From contig NZ_PTPX01000002.1 of NCBI RefSeq assembly GCF_003260095.1, forward strand, positions 178,330-242,329: 64,000 nucleotides of DNA. The letters are read 5' to 3'. A program made the position numbers and the translations under genes. The notes under the pieces are model-generated. The model made no database searches. It was not told the origin of the DNA and saw nothing but the letters and a program-made list of their open reading frames with translations. Position 1 is the first letter of the stretch. Each line of letters starts with the position of its first letter. Source of the DNA: Glaesserella australis. GTDB lineage: Bacteria; Pseudomonadota; Gammaproteobacteria; Enterobacterales; Pasteurellaceae. Positions 28,901-38,089 of this stretch are shown in pieces.

Positions 28901-31900
28901 GATGTTTGAAGATAGCGACGATTATCTTAAAGCATTGGATTTAACTCGTCAGCAAATTGCAGACAATCTAGATGTTCAGAGATTACGTGAGCAGAATTTA
29001 TGGACAGACACTAATGATAGTGCAGTCGAAGGTGGACATTATTACACAGTTGCAGAGCACTCTGCGCAACAAAATCGTTCACAACTAGAACTTTATGAAG
29101 ATGAATTTAAAAAAGGTAGAAAAAATGTTTTAAATTGTTCTACTACGATGGAAATGGGCGTGGATATCGGCGGCATTATGGCTGTTATTATGAACAATGT
29201 TCCTCCCCATCCTGCTAATTACTTACAACGTGCTGGACGTGCAGGGCGATCTAAAGAATCTAGAGCTGTGAGTTTCACCCTGTGTAAAGATAATCCACAC
29301 GATCAAGCGGTATTTGCAAATCCGAAATGGGCGTTTTCTACACCAATTCCTGCACCTTATGTTGAATTTAGCTCACAGAAATTAGTTCAACGTCATCTAA
29401 ATGCATTTTTATTGGGTAAGTTCTTATTGACACTGGGTATTAGCAAAGAGAGAACGAAGCTAACAACCGAATGGTTTTTCAGCAAAATAGATGCTGAAAA
29501 TAGTCGTTCTTTTGCTGAAAAATTTGAAGCTTGGCTGTTAGATGAAAATATAGGGGAAAAATATAGAACAACCATACTTAATATTTTGCGTGGTACTATT
29601 TTGCAAAGTAGCTCGGTTAAACAAATTTGTATGAGATCCAAACAAGAAATACAAAAAATCCGAGAGCGTTGGCAAGGCGATTTTAATTATGTCGATACTC
29701 AATTGAGAACAGCCACGGGGTATTATAAATATAGCCTTACTCAAGAAAAGAAACGTCTGTGCGATGCATACTTATTAACCATATTATCTCAAAAGACTTA
29801 TTTACCGTCTTATGGTTTTCCAACAAACATTGTGGAATTAGTTACAGATAATTTAAATCAAGCAAAAACAGAGAAAGAAGGGTCAACACAGAAAACAAAA
29901 GCTTTACCGTCTAGGGAATTATCAGTTGCTATCCGTGAATATGCTCCAGGGGTAGATGTTGCTCTTGATGGCGTTGTTTATCGTAGTGCGGGTATTACAT
30001 TGAATTGGCAGAAAATCTATGAGCCAAATGCGAAAGAAGCCCAACAATTTGATGTAGCGTGGCGTTGCCCACAATGTGGTGAATCAGGGTATGAAACGGG
30101 ATCAGCAAAATATGGGCAATTAAAATGTTCAAATTGTGATTGTACTATTCCAAATGAATATAAAAAAAGAACTATTCAGCCAACAGGTTTCTTAGTGGAT
30201 TTCTATCAACCAATATCTAATAATGTGGCAGAGAATCATTTTTTACCTATTCAAAATGCTTGGGTTATTGCTAAAGGTGAAATGAAATCTTTGCCCGTTC
30301 CTGAGTTAGGATTAATGCGTGCTGATAGTCAAGGACACGTATTCCATCATAATTCTGGATTTGGTGGAAAAGGATATGCGGTTTGTATGGGCTGTGGTCG
30401 AGCAGAATCAATGACAAAAGATGACGGCTATCCAGCTAAACTTAATCCGGAAGATCCAAAGTCACAGCATTTTTCACCTAAAGCAGTCAATGTTAAAGAT
30501 GGGGAAAAACGAACAGCTTGTTCAGGCAACATTTTACGTAATATACATTTAGGTGTTTCAACTTATACTGATGTTTTTGAGTTGATTTTACGTAGCCCAG
30601 AAAATGGTTACTTGGGAAATAGTAAGGAAGATCGAGTGATTGCTACGACTCTTGCCGTTGCACTACGCAGAGCTTTGGCAGAACAATTAGGTATTTCTAT
30701 TAACGAAATTCAATACAGTATTCGCCCTGTGATTTTATCGGGTTGTCAACATAGTTTTGCACTACAGCTATTTGATTCAATCTCTGGTGGAGCGGGGTTT
30801 GCGAGTAATACGATTCATCATATTAATGATGTATTGAAAAAAATGATCAGTATTTTGAATTGTCATTCTCAATGTGAAGCTTATTGTTCAAGTTGTTTAT
30901 TGGAAAATGACTCCCGTTTTGATACAGATAAGCTTGATCGTAAAAGAACACTGTTATGGTTAGGATCTTTTTCACAGCATTTAGATTTACCACAAGAGTA
31001 CCAGACATTGATTAAAAATGGACAATATAGTGCTTTAAATTTAACAGAGAAATTAAGAGATCTACTTCATCAAAATGTGAGTGAGATAACATTTGTGTTA
31101 TCTGAAAATAGTGATGATTGGCAAATTTCTTTTACCCAAATTCGTCATCAACTATTAACGTTATTATCTTCAGGTGTAGATATTAAATTTGTTTTATCTA
31201 AACAACATTACGATGAAGAAGTTCAAGACTTCTTTACTCAATTGCAACAGCTTGGTATTAATTTTATTTGTGCAAATGTAAATCAGCATATTGTTTATCA
31301 AGTAAAAACAGAAAAAGGATTGTTGACACTTGCTACATCTAATACATCAGCAAAAAACTTAGGTGAAACTTGGTTACACAGTGATGGGGTTGTTATTTAT
31401 TCTTATGATGAACCCTTAATTACTGGTGATGCAGTACACTTTGAAAGAAGAGCATCGGCTAGCCAATTTGTATTAGAAATATCAGATGAATTAAGTGGAA
31501 AACAGCTTAATTATTTTGGACGTGGCTTAAAAGCACTGTTGGAGAAACAAAAAGATGAATTTAAAACATTATGGGAAAATGATGATGTCATAACTTTACA
31601 CTATAGTGATCGTTATTTACGTAATCCAATTATGATTTTATTGCTTGCTGAAGTATTAAAAACCTTCGCAGGAAAATCTAGACCGACCATCAGTATACAA
31701 AGTGTATTTACACATGATGGAAGTTATTCGGTTGCTCGCTTATTAAAGCACGATTGGTATCGTCAAGAAGATTACCAAACGGTGGTACAAAAGTATCTTA
31801 CTGAACGAACTGGTTTAACTGTTCACTTAGATATTCAATCCTATAATCGGAATTTACCTCACAGTCGCTCTTTAACCATAATCTTTAAATCAGGTAGAAA

Positions 31901-32078
31901 AATACAAATCTTTTTCGATCAGGGTATGGGGTTTTGGAGATTGGAAACTGAAGGATCATTTAATTTTGATTTTGAGAAAAATGTAGATGATCAAGTAAAA
32001 CGCTTAGATGAAGTTAGAAAGTCATCTATCGTTAAGAATGCTGATTATCCAACATTAATTGCTATGAAGCTTAGCTAA
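25911..32078 (+). CDS. druE: Druantia helicase DruE (DEAD/DEAH box, DUF1998)
   Basis: A 2055-residue superfamily-2 helicase. Motifs: GTGSGKT at residues 125-131, DEAH at 260-263, SAT at 297-299, [12 protein letters not shown], and QRAGRAGR at 1106-1113. Cysteine pairs that could bind zinc lie at 438/443, 468/470, 480/483, and as a ribbon at 1386/1389 and 1406/1409. The DUF1998 region spans about 1480-1680, with CSGNIL (Cys1537), [11 protein letters not shown] and a cysteine cluster at 1655, 1659 and 1662. About 375 residues of unknown role follow. This layout is that of DruE, the one gene shared by all Druantia anti-phage types; with DruH it makes type III. The start lies directly after the druH stop, with a ribosome site (GAGGAAAG) inside the druH end. 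All helicase motifs are intact. Confidence 0.86.
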   Translation: MKPYFAALRNQANNKAREASLSILGISQPELRNHLSHQMNQSETFVAEPVFEPMFAWETDSRKMTDLVKENLLSEAVVNALDKAKDKEKYKRYAFEKHWSPFKHQYQAWKDLLSEKPQSRIITSGTGSGKTECFMIPVLEDLYREMAQDDQALIGVRALFLYPLNALISSQRERLEAWTGYFGGKIRFCLYNGDTKEHADKVKAEQDNLPQMVLSRERLRESPPPILVTNGTMLEHMLIRQVDAPILNKSKGKLRWIILDEAHTYMGSQAAELALQLRRVMHAFDVEAKDIRFVATSATIAGSDAEAQLKRYLAQLANISENQIAIIGGRRQIPPLSPLPEQDYTLEQLEQLESEQEVSEMRFNALLSCKQAVRMRQFFAEQVRSVKDALAAFPALSEQDLYRWLDLCTSTKAEKNGEAFLKLRSHYFQRTLAGLWACIDPNCSAKHTTPLKQNWTYGKVFSQQRSKCDCGAAVLELVFCEECNTPHLLANLQDEQLKQWAGKVEDEFVLLDESGPENIDVPDVVNMQLGEEVLLSPYSHPDYIPRQFDRNGLSQDLKGSVIRYYQLHSDTQVCSVCDHKGRGTHGKAMRRSLLGVPFYAMNLVPTVLEYCAESEDNKLDKPCRGKRLITFTDSRQGTAKLTIKMQQDAEHSRLRGLVVKKLKQSVKFKTSLSPELIKKMPGLDKLDKEILKLNWSKWQEIFDLQTKQEIEAYLQDDGDISPLAKPWKEMETEIAKDIGLVMLEENRRLEPNIFNETDGSLRLARLLLLREFTRRPKSRNNLETQGLVKLVYPALEKINRAPNYWDNRGLTLEDWKDFLKVSLDFYVRERIFVEIEQGLKRWIGIPMFEQRLISPTSQDAEQSNYRRWIQVNQGKRQQQRLISLLVAGSGLKPEKNADADILNEWLKAAWSDLVRLQILTESDKKYRLDFTHQPKENEHNVSLALMDKAYICPISNKLLDTTFKGFTPYLPSAFMELAKTPDFAEFKCEEVKLPALWMFEDSDDYLKALDLTRQQIADNLDVQRLREQNLWTDTNDSAVEGGHYYTVAEHSAQQNRSQLELYEDEFKKGRKNVLNCSTTMEMGVDIGGIMAVIMNNVPPHPANYLQRAGRAGRSKESRAVSFTLCKDNPHDQAVFANPKWAFSTPIPAPYVEFSSQKLVQRHLNAFLLGKFLLTLGISKERTKLTTEWFFSKIDAENSRSFAEKFEAWLLDENIGEKYRTTILNILRGTILQSSSVKQICMRSKQEIQKIRERWQGDFNYVDTQLRTATGYYKYSLTQEKKRLCDAYLLTILSQKTYLPSYGFPTNIVELVTDNLNQAKTEKEGSTQKTKALPSRELSVAIREYAPGVDVALDGVVYRSAGITLNWQKIYEPNAKEAQQFDVAWRCPQCGESGYETGSAKYGQLKCSNCDCTIPNEYKKRTIQPTGFLVDFYQPISNNVAENHFLPIQNAWVIAKGEMKSLPVPELGLMRADSQGHVFHHNSGFGGKGYAVCMGCGRAESMTKDDGYPAKLNPEDPKSQHFSPKAVNVKDGEKRTACSGNILRNIHLGVSTYTDVFELILRSPENGYLGNSKEDRVIATTLAVALRRALAEQLGISINEIQYSIRPVILSGCQHSFALQLFDSISGGAGFASNTIHHINDVLKKMISILNCHSQCEAYCSSCLLENDSRFDTDKLDRKRTLLWLGSFSQHLDLPQEYQTLIKNGQYSALNLTEKLRDLLHQNVSEITFVLSENSDDWQISFTQIRHQLLTLLSSGVDIKFVLSKQHYDEEVQDFFTQLQQLGINFICANVNQHIVYQVKTEKGLLTLATSNTSAKNLGETWLHSDGVVIYSYDEPLITGDAVHFERRASASQFVLEISDELSGKQLNYFGRGLKALLEKQKDEFKTLWENDDVITLHYSDRYLRNPIMILLLAEVLKTFAGKSRPTISIQSVFTHDGSYSVARLLKHDWYRQEDYQTVVQKYLTERTGLTVHLDIQSYNRNLPHSRSLTIIFKSGRKIQIFFDQGMGFWRLETEGSFNFDFEKNVDDQVKRLDEVRKSSIVKNADYPTLIAMKLS

Positions 32079-32086
32079 AAATGCGA

Positions 32087-32183
32087 CATTATGTAGTAGT
32101 TGCACAAAACTCAGAAAAGCCTTGTAGACACAGAGATTATTCTCTCCCTTACGCTGTATTGTGCAATTGCTACATAAAACCGT
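32087..32183. repeat. Palindromic repeat, copy 2, directly after druE
   Basis: It begins nine bases after the druE stop. ACATTATGTAGTAGTTGCAC, then AAAACTCAGAAAAGCCTTGTAG, match copy 1 at 10076-10149 apart from small gaps; the right arm GCAATTGCTACATAA matches too. The centre carries about 30 extra bases, including AGAGATTATTCTCT, which can form its own small hairpin. Confidence 0.75.
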
Positions 32184-32206
32184 AAAAAATTAGCAGGTAG
32201 AATTTG

Positions 32207-32232
32207 AAAGCAGGCAGATCAGCCCGCTTTTT
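32207..32232 (+). terminator. Probable terminator of druHE
   Basis: AAAGCAGGC and GCCCGCTTT pair with one mismatch around AGATCA and are followed by a T-run. It lies between the repeat and dapB. Confidence 0.55.
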
Positions 32233-32280
32233 TACTATTATTCATAGTGGACAGTTCTCATTTTATGGAGTTTCTTGTAG

Positions 32281-33132
<852 letters not shown>

Positions 33133-33138
33133 GCGAAT

Positions 33139-33148
33139 ACAAGCGGTC
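33139..33148 (+). repeat. DNA uptake signal sequence (perfect core)
   Basis: ACAAGCGGTC followed by an AT-rich tract (AATTTTAACAAACAATTTGC), the full form of the Actinobacillus-type uptake signal, between dapB and metB. Confidence 0.8.
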
Positions 33149-33180
33149 AATTTTAACAAACAATTTGCAAAGGAAATATC

Positions 33181-34311
33181 ATGAAATATAAGCATATTGA
33201 AAGTACTTTAGTGCAACTTGGCAATCGTACAGACGAGCGCACAGGCGCAGTCGCAACACCCATTATTTTATCTACCGCTTACGGTCGCAGCGGCTTAGGC
33301 GAATCAACTGGCTGGGATTATACCCGTACTAAAAACCCAACCCGTGCCGTGTTAGAACAAGGCATTGCCGATCTTGAGGGCGGTGATGCAGGCTTTGCGA
33401 TGTCGTCTGGTATGGCGGCAATTCAGCTTGTGATGTCACTGTTTAAAGCACCAGATGAATGGATTATTTCTAGCGATGTTTACGGCGGAACTTACCGTTT
33501 GTTAGACTTTAGCCATAAACATCACAACACCGTGAAACCTGTTTATGTTAATACGGCAGATGTGGCGGCGATTGAAGCGGCAATCACACCAAATACCAAA
33601 GCAATTTTTGTGGAAACCCCATCAAACCCGTTAATGGAAGAGTGCGATGTGGCGGCAATTTCAAAAATTGCCAAAAAACATAATTTGATGTTAATTGTCG
33701 ATAATACTTTCTTAACACCAGTGTTGTTCCGCCCTATTGAACACGGAGCTGATATTGTCATTCACAGTGCCACCAAATATCTTGCGGGGCATAATGATGT
33801 GTTAGCAGGCTTAATTGTGGCTAAAGATTCGGAAGCTACCAAAGTAAACGGGCAGAATTTAACTGAGCGTTTATTCTACTTCCAAAACTGTGCTGGGGCG
33901 GTGCTATCACCGTTTGATTCCTACCTTGCTGTACGTGGTTTAAAAACATTGGCATTACGTATGGAACGCCATCAATCAAATGCGACAGAATTAGCCAAAT
34001 TCTTAAAAGAACAACCTGAAATTGAAAGCGTGTTATATTCAGGTAAAAGTGGAATGTTATCTTTCCGCTTGCAAAAAGAAGAATGGGTGCCGCAATTCTT
34101 AAAAGCGATGAAACTGATTACTTTTGCAGAAAGTTTAGGTGGAACAGAAAGTTTTATCACTTACCCTGCAACCCAAACGCATATGGATATTCCTGAACAT
34201 GAACGTATTGCACGCGGTATCACGAATACGCTATTACGTTTCTCTGTAGGGTTAGAACATGTGGAAGATATTAAAGCAGACTTGCTACAAGCTTTTGCAA
34301 CGTTGAAATAG
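33181..34311 (+). CDS. metB: Cystathionine gamma-synthase-type PLP enzyme
   Basis: A 376-residue Cys/Met-metabolism PLP enzyme. The PLP lysine is Lys199 in HSATKYLAGHND; YTRTKNPTR, SSGMAAIQ and VETPSNPLMEECDV are family motifs. Members of this subgroup make cystathionine from an activated homoserine and cysteine; some use sulphide directly, as Bacillus MetI does, and a cystathionine beta-lyase role cannot be excluded by eye. The AAAGGAAATATC ribosome site fits the ATG at 33181. A bidirectional terminator follows. Confidence 0.87.
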   Translation: MKYKHIESTLVQLGNRTDERTGAVATPIILSTAYGRSGLGESTGWDYTRTKNPTRAVLEQGIADLEGGDAGFAMSSGMAAIQLVMSLFKAPDEWIISSDVYGGTYRLLDFSHKHHNTVKPVYVNTADVAAIEAAITPNTKAIFVETPSNPLMEECDVAAISKIAKKHNLMLIVDNTFLTPVLFRPIEHGADIVIHSATKYLAGHNDVLAGLIVAKDSEATKVNGQNLTERLFYFQNCAGAVLSPFDSYLAVRGLKTLALRMERHQSNATELAKFLKEQPEIESVLYSGKSGMLSFRLQKEEWVPQFLKAMKLITFAESLGGTESFITYPATQTHMDIPEHERIARGITNTLLRFSVGLEHVEDIKADLLQAFATLK

Positions 34312-34319
34312 ATGAAAAG

Positions 34320-34347
34320 AGAGACTAAATTGTTTAATTTAGTCTCT
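34320..34347. terminator. Bidirectional terminator between metB and sucD
   Basis: AGAGACTAAAT (34320-34330) and ATTTAGTCTCT (34337-34347) form a perfect 11-base stem with a six-base loop between convergent genes. Confidence 0.85.
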
Positions 34348-34361
34348 ACTATTTGATTTAT

Positions 34362-35234
34362 TTATTTATTTAACATAGTTTGAAGTGCAGAACCAATATC
34401 AGCTAGGCTACGTACGGTTTTCACTCCCGCTGCTTCAAGGGCTGTGAATTTTTCATCGGCGGTGCCTTTGCCGCCAGAGATAATTGCTCCAGCGTGTCCC
34501 ATACGTTTGCCTTTTGGTGCGGTAACGCCTGCGATGTAGCTGACGACAGGTTTGGTCACATTGGCTTTGATAAATGCCGCCGCTTCTTCTTCGGCAGAAC
34601 CGCCGATTTCGCCGATCATCACAATCGCTTCTGTTTCAGGATCCTCTTGGAACAGTTTGAGAATATCAATAAAGTTTGAACCTGGAATTGGGTCGCCTCC
34701 GATACCTACGCAAGTAGATTGACCAAAGCCGTAATCGGTGGTCTGTTTAACCGCTTCGTAGGTTAATGTGCCAGAGCGAGAAACGATACCGATTTTGCCT
34801 TTTTTATGGATACTTCCTGGCATAATACCGATTTTACATTCGTCAGGGGTAATCACACCTGGACAGTTTGGACCGATCATACGCACGCCTGTTTGGTTCA
34901 AGCGTTGTTTGACTTGGAGCATATCTAAGGTTGGAATCCCCTCAGTGATACAAACCACAAGCTGAATACCTGCGTCAATCGCTTCTAAAATCGCATCTTT
35001 ACAGCCTGGTGCTGGCACATAAATCACCGTTGCTGTTGCCCCTGTTGCTTCAACGGCTTCACGCACGGTATTGAACACAGGTAAGCCTAAATGGGTTGTG
35101 CCGCCTTTGCCTGGTGAAACACCGCCGACAAGTTGTGTGCCGTAATCTAAGGCTTGTTGTGAGTGGAATGTGCCTTGTCCGCCAGTAAAACCTTGACAGA
35201 TCACTTTGGTCTCTTTGTTAATTAAAATAGACAT
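34362..35234 (-). CDS. sucD: Succinyl-CoA synthetase alpha subunit
   Basis: A 290-residue subunit that carries the phosphohistidine. It binds CoA through an N-terminal Rossmann domain ([23 protein letters not shown]); the active-site histidine is in [15 protein letters not shown]. It converts succinyl-CoA to succinate with nucleotide triphosphate formation in the TCA cycle. It overlaps the sucC stop by one base, so the two are coupled. Length equals that of E. coli (289). Confidence 0.97.
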   Translation of the reverse strand: MSILINKETKVICQGFTGGQGTFHSQQALDYGTQLVGGVSPGKGGTTHLGLPVFNTVREAVEATGATATVIYVPAPGCKDAILEAIDAGIQLVVCITEGIPTLDMLQVKQRLNQTGVRMIGPNCPGVITPDECKIGIMPGSIHKKGKIGIVSRSGTLTYEAVKQTTDYGFGQSTCVGIGGDPIPGSNFIDILKLFQEDPETEAIVMIGEIGGSAEEEAAAFIKANVTKPVVSYIAGVTAPKGKRMGHAGAIISGGKGTADEKFTALEAAGVKTVRSLADIGSALQTMLNK

Positions 35235-36400
35235 TATTTGCCCTCCGCTGCTTTAACGGCTTGTACCGCAGCATCGGTTAAAGTTGCTGCTGCAATGATG
35301 TTTAAGCCACTTTTCGCTAAAATTTCACGACCTAGTTCGGCATTATTGCCCTCTAAGCGAACCACCACAGGCACATTTACGCCCACTTCATTGACCGCAG
35401 CAATAATGCCGTCAGCGATTAAATCACAACGAACGATACCGCCGAAGATGTTCACCAATACGGCTTTTACCGCTTTGTCCGATAAGATGATTTTGAACGC
35501 TTCTGCCACACGTTCTTTGGTTGCACCGCCGCCCACGTCTAAGAAGTTCGCAGGGAAACCGCCGTGTAGTTTGACAATATCCATTGTCCCCATTGCAAGC
35601 CCTGCACCGTTTACCATACAGCCGATGTTGCCGTCTAGTGCCACATAGTTTAACTGGTGCGACTCGGCAAGCGCTTCTCGTGGGTCGTCTTGGCTTGGGT
35701 CGTGCATTGCAGCTAATTCAGGTTGGCGATATAAGGCATTGCCGTCCACCACCATTTTGGCATCTAAGCAAAGCAAATTACCTTCTGTCGTGACGACAAG
35801 CGGGTTGATTTCAAGTAAAGAAAGATCTTTTTCCACAAACAATTTTGCTAATTGGGTAAAGATAAAGGCAAATTGTTTGATTTGGTCGCCCTCTAAGCCT
35901 AATTTAAACGCCAATTCACGTCCTTGATACGCCATTCCGCCTACAAGCGGATCGATTGCCACTTTATGTAGCAATTCAGGGGTTTTCGCCGCTACTTCTT
36001 CGATATTCATACCACCTGCACTAGATGCCATAAAGACGACTTTTTGTGAAGAGCGGTCAATCACTGCCCCTAAATAGAGTTCACGAGCAATACCTGCAGT
36101 CTCTTCCACATAAAGCGTATTGACAGGCTGACCATTTGCGTCTGTTTGGAATGTGACTAAGCGTTTGCCGAGCCATTTGTTTGCAAATTCACGCACTTCC
36201 GCTTCGTTGCGAACTAATTTCACACCGCCAGCTTTGCCACGTCCGCCTGCGTGAACTTGGCATTTGATCGCCCAAGCATCGCCTTTGAGCTGTTTGATCG
36301 CTTCAACGGCTTCATCAGCCGTTTTACAGGCAACGCCTTGACTGACTGGGAGTTTGTATTTGGCAAAAATTTGTTTGCCTTGGTATTCGTGTAGGTTCAT
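35234..36400 (-). CDS. sucC: Succinyl-CoA synthetase beta subunit
   Basis: A 388-residue ATP-grasp subunit, the same length as in E. coli. The start at 36400 ([20 protein letters not shown]) is the family start; an upstream in-frame extension to 36469 is not expected and runs into a repeat. [16 protein letters not shown] (ATP-grasp) and [13 protein letters not shown] are visible. It forms the enzyme with SucD. Confidence 0.97.
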   Translation of the reverse strand: MNLHEYQGKQIFAKYKLPVSQGVACKTADEAVEAIKQLKGDAWAIKCQVHAGGRGKAGGVKLVRNEAEVREFANKWLGKRLVTFQTDANGQPVNTLYVEETAGIARELYLGAVIDRSSQKVVFMASSAGGMNIEEVAAKTPELLHKVAIDPLVGGMAYQGRELAFKLGLEGDQIKQFAFIFTQLAKLFVEKDLSLLEINPLVVTTEGNLLCLDAKMVVDGNALYRQPELAAMHDPSQDDPREALAESHQLNYVALDGNIGCMVNGAGLAMGTMDIVKLHGGFPANFLDVGGGATKERVAEAFKIILSDKAVKAVLVNIFGGIVRCDLIADGIIAAVNEVGVNVPVVVRLEGNNAELGREILAKSGLNIIAAATLTDAAVQAVKAAEGK

Positions 36401-36440
36401 TGTGTTTGGGTTCCTATTTTTGAGTGTTCCTTTCTGAACA

Positions 36441-36641
36441 GTAGGGACACACTGCGTGTGTCCGCACAACCACTTTGGATTTCTTCACCAATTTCATATT
36501 CAGCGTTTTTGTAGGGACGCCACGCTGGCGTCCGCTAAATATCGCTTTTGCGTAAAAGTTAGATTAGACGGACGCCAACGTGGCGTCCCTACATTTACTT
36601 CGTTAATTATTTCGTAGCGGACACACGCAGTGTGTCCCTAC
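36441..36641. repeat. Nested inverted repeats between sucB and sucC
   Basis: Outer arms: GTAGGGACACACTGCGTGTG (from 36441) and its complement ending at 36641, 25 bases each. Inner arms: GTAGGGACGCCACGCTGGCG (from 36511) and the complement at 36570-36592. Each arm is itself a small hairpin (GGACACAC/GTGTGTCC and GGACGCCA/TGGCGTCC). The block can therefore fold as four separate hairpins or one large cruciform. Confidence 0.8.
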
Positions 36642-36666
36642 AATGCTTATAAAGGGAAACTGACTA

Positions 36667-37887
36667 TTAGATCTCTAACAACAATCTCGTTGGATCTTCC
36701 AACAAATCCTTAATCGCCACTAAGAAACCGACAGATTCACGTCCGTCAATTAAACGGTGGTCATAGCTTAATGCAAGGTACATCATCGGGCGGATAACCA
36801 CTTGACCATCAACAGCCACAGGGCGATCTTTGATTGCGTGCATACCCAAAATTGCACTTTGCGGTGGGTTGATAATCGGGGTAGACATTAATGAACCGAA
36901 CACACCGCCGTTGGTAATGGTGAAGTTTCCGCCCGTTAAGTCTTCCACTGTTAATTTACCGTCACGCCCTTTTTCCGCTAAGGCTTTGATCGCTTTTTCG
37001 ATATCCGCCATTGAAAGTTTATCGCAATCACGTAACACAGGGGTGACTAAGCCACGCGGGGTGGAGACAGCAATACTTACATCAAAATAGTTGTGGTAAA
37101 CCACATCGTCGCCATCAATTGACGCATTGACTTCTGGGTAGCGCTTTAATGCTTCCACCACGGCTTTAATGTAGAACGACATAAAGCCTAAACGTACGCC
37201 GTGTTGTTTCTCGAATTTTTCGCCATACTGTTTGCGTAGGTTCATAATTGGCTGCATATCCACTTCGTTAAAGGTGGTGAGCATTGCGGTGGTGTTTTTC
37301 GCTTCAAGCAGACGCTCAGCAATACGCTTACGCAAGCGGGTCATTGGTACACGTTTTTCGCTACGAGATGCATAAGCTACCGTGCTGATGGTATTTTCGG
37401 CACTCGCTGCAGCTTGTTTTGCGGTTTGTTTTGAAATAGCTGCTTCGATATCTTCACGGGTTAAACGACCGCCTACGCCAGTACCTTTGATTTGATTCGC
37501 TTCTAATCCGTGTTCAGCTAACAAACGACGAACACTTGGTGTCAATACATCTGCTGCACTATTATCTGGTTCTAAAGAAGCGGTTTGGCGATCTAGGGGT
37601 GTAGCTTCATTTGCCGGTTTAATCGTAGCTAAGGAAAGATCGCCCGCTTGCTGTGCAGTTAAAATACCTAACACCTGTTTGCTAACAACAGTTGCACCTT
37701 CTGGTTGTTGAATATCAGTGATAACACCATCACTTGTCGCTGGGACTTCAAGCACAACTTTGTCTGTTTCAATTTCAACAATAACCTCATCACGTTTTAC
37801 GGTATCACCGATTTTCTTATGCCAAGTTGCAACGGTTGCATCAGCAACAGATTCTGGTAGATCTGGAACGAGAATTTCGATTGTCAT
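36667..37887 (-). CDS. sucB: Dihydrolipoamide succinyltransferase, E2 of 2-oxoglutarate dehydrogenase
   Basis: A 406-residue E2 core protein. The lipoyl domain occupies about residues 1-77 with the lipoyl lysine in [11 protein letters not shown]; a peripheral-subunit binding domain ([32 protein letters not shown] region) follows; the acyltransferase domain ends with [12 protein letters not shown], which holds the catalytic His and Asp. The start at 37887 ([14 protein letters not shown]) is chosen because it is the family start with AAGGAAAC upstream. Between the two genes are repeats, so sucC may be partly uncoupled from sucAB. Confidence 0.96.
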   Translation of the reverse strand: MTIEILVPDLPESVADATVATWHKKIGDTVKRDEVIVEIETDKVVLEVPATSDGVITDIQQPEGATVVSKQVLGILTAQQAGDLSLATIKPANEATPLDRQTASLEPDNSAADVLTPSVRRLLAEHGLEANQIKGTGVGGRLTREDIEAAISKQTAKQAAASAENTISTVAYASRSEKRVPMTRLRKRIAERLLEAKNTTAMLTTFNEVDMQPIMNLRKQYGEKFEKQHGVRLGFMSFYIKAVVEALKRYPEVNASIDGDDVVYHNYFDVSIAVSTPRGLVTPVLRDCDKLSMADIEKAIKALAEKGRDGKLTVEDLTGGNFTITNGGVFGSLMSTPIINPPQSAILGMHAIKDRPVAVDGQVVIRPMMYLALSYDHRLIDGRESVGFLVAIKDLLEDPTRLLLEI

Positions 37888-38089
37888 TTTTTGTTTCCTT
37901 CTTACTTTATAGAGTGGGCGTTGACCCGTATTAAAATCTTTTATTTTGGTGGGGCAAAACCCATCCTGTATAACTAGGGAGAGAAGATTGCAAGGATGTT
38001 GCAAAATTTAGGCGAGAATTTACCGCTTGTCTGTTTCTTCTCTATCTTTGTTCCCTTCCCCGCAAGCGGAGAAAGGGAAGTTATAAAAA

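Noticed and set aside
31080-31500. Phospholipase-D nuclease domain in the DruE tail
   Set aside because: The HxK(x)4D motif is not present; only a weak layout likeness remains.
22767-32078. DISARM or Zorya as alternative name for the large helicase locus
   Set aside because: No methyltransferase or PLD gene of DISARM and no MotAB-like genes of Zorya lie next to it; the two-gene set of this size fits Druantia type III better.
33181-34311. metB-type gene as recent transfer from Firmicutes because it resembles Bacillus MetI
   Set aside because: Haemophilus has, as I recall, the same subtype, and the codon style matches the neighbours.
35238-35648. 136-residue plus-strand reading frame opposite sucC
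   Set aside because: An antisense shadow of a well-conserved gene, without any family likeness.
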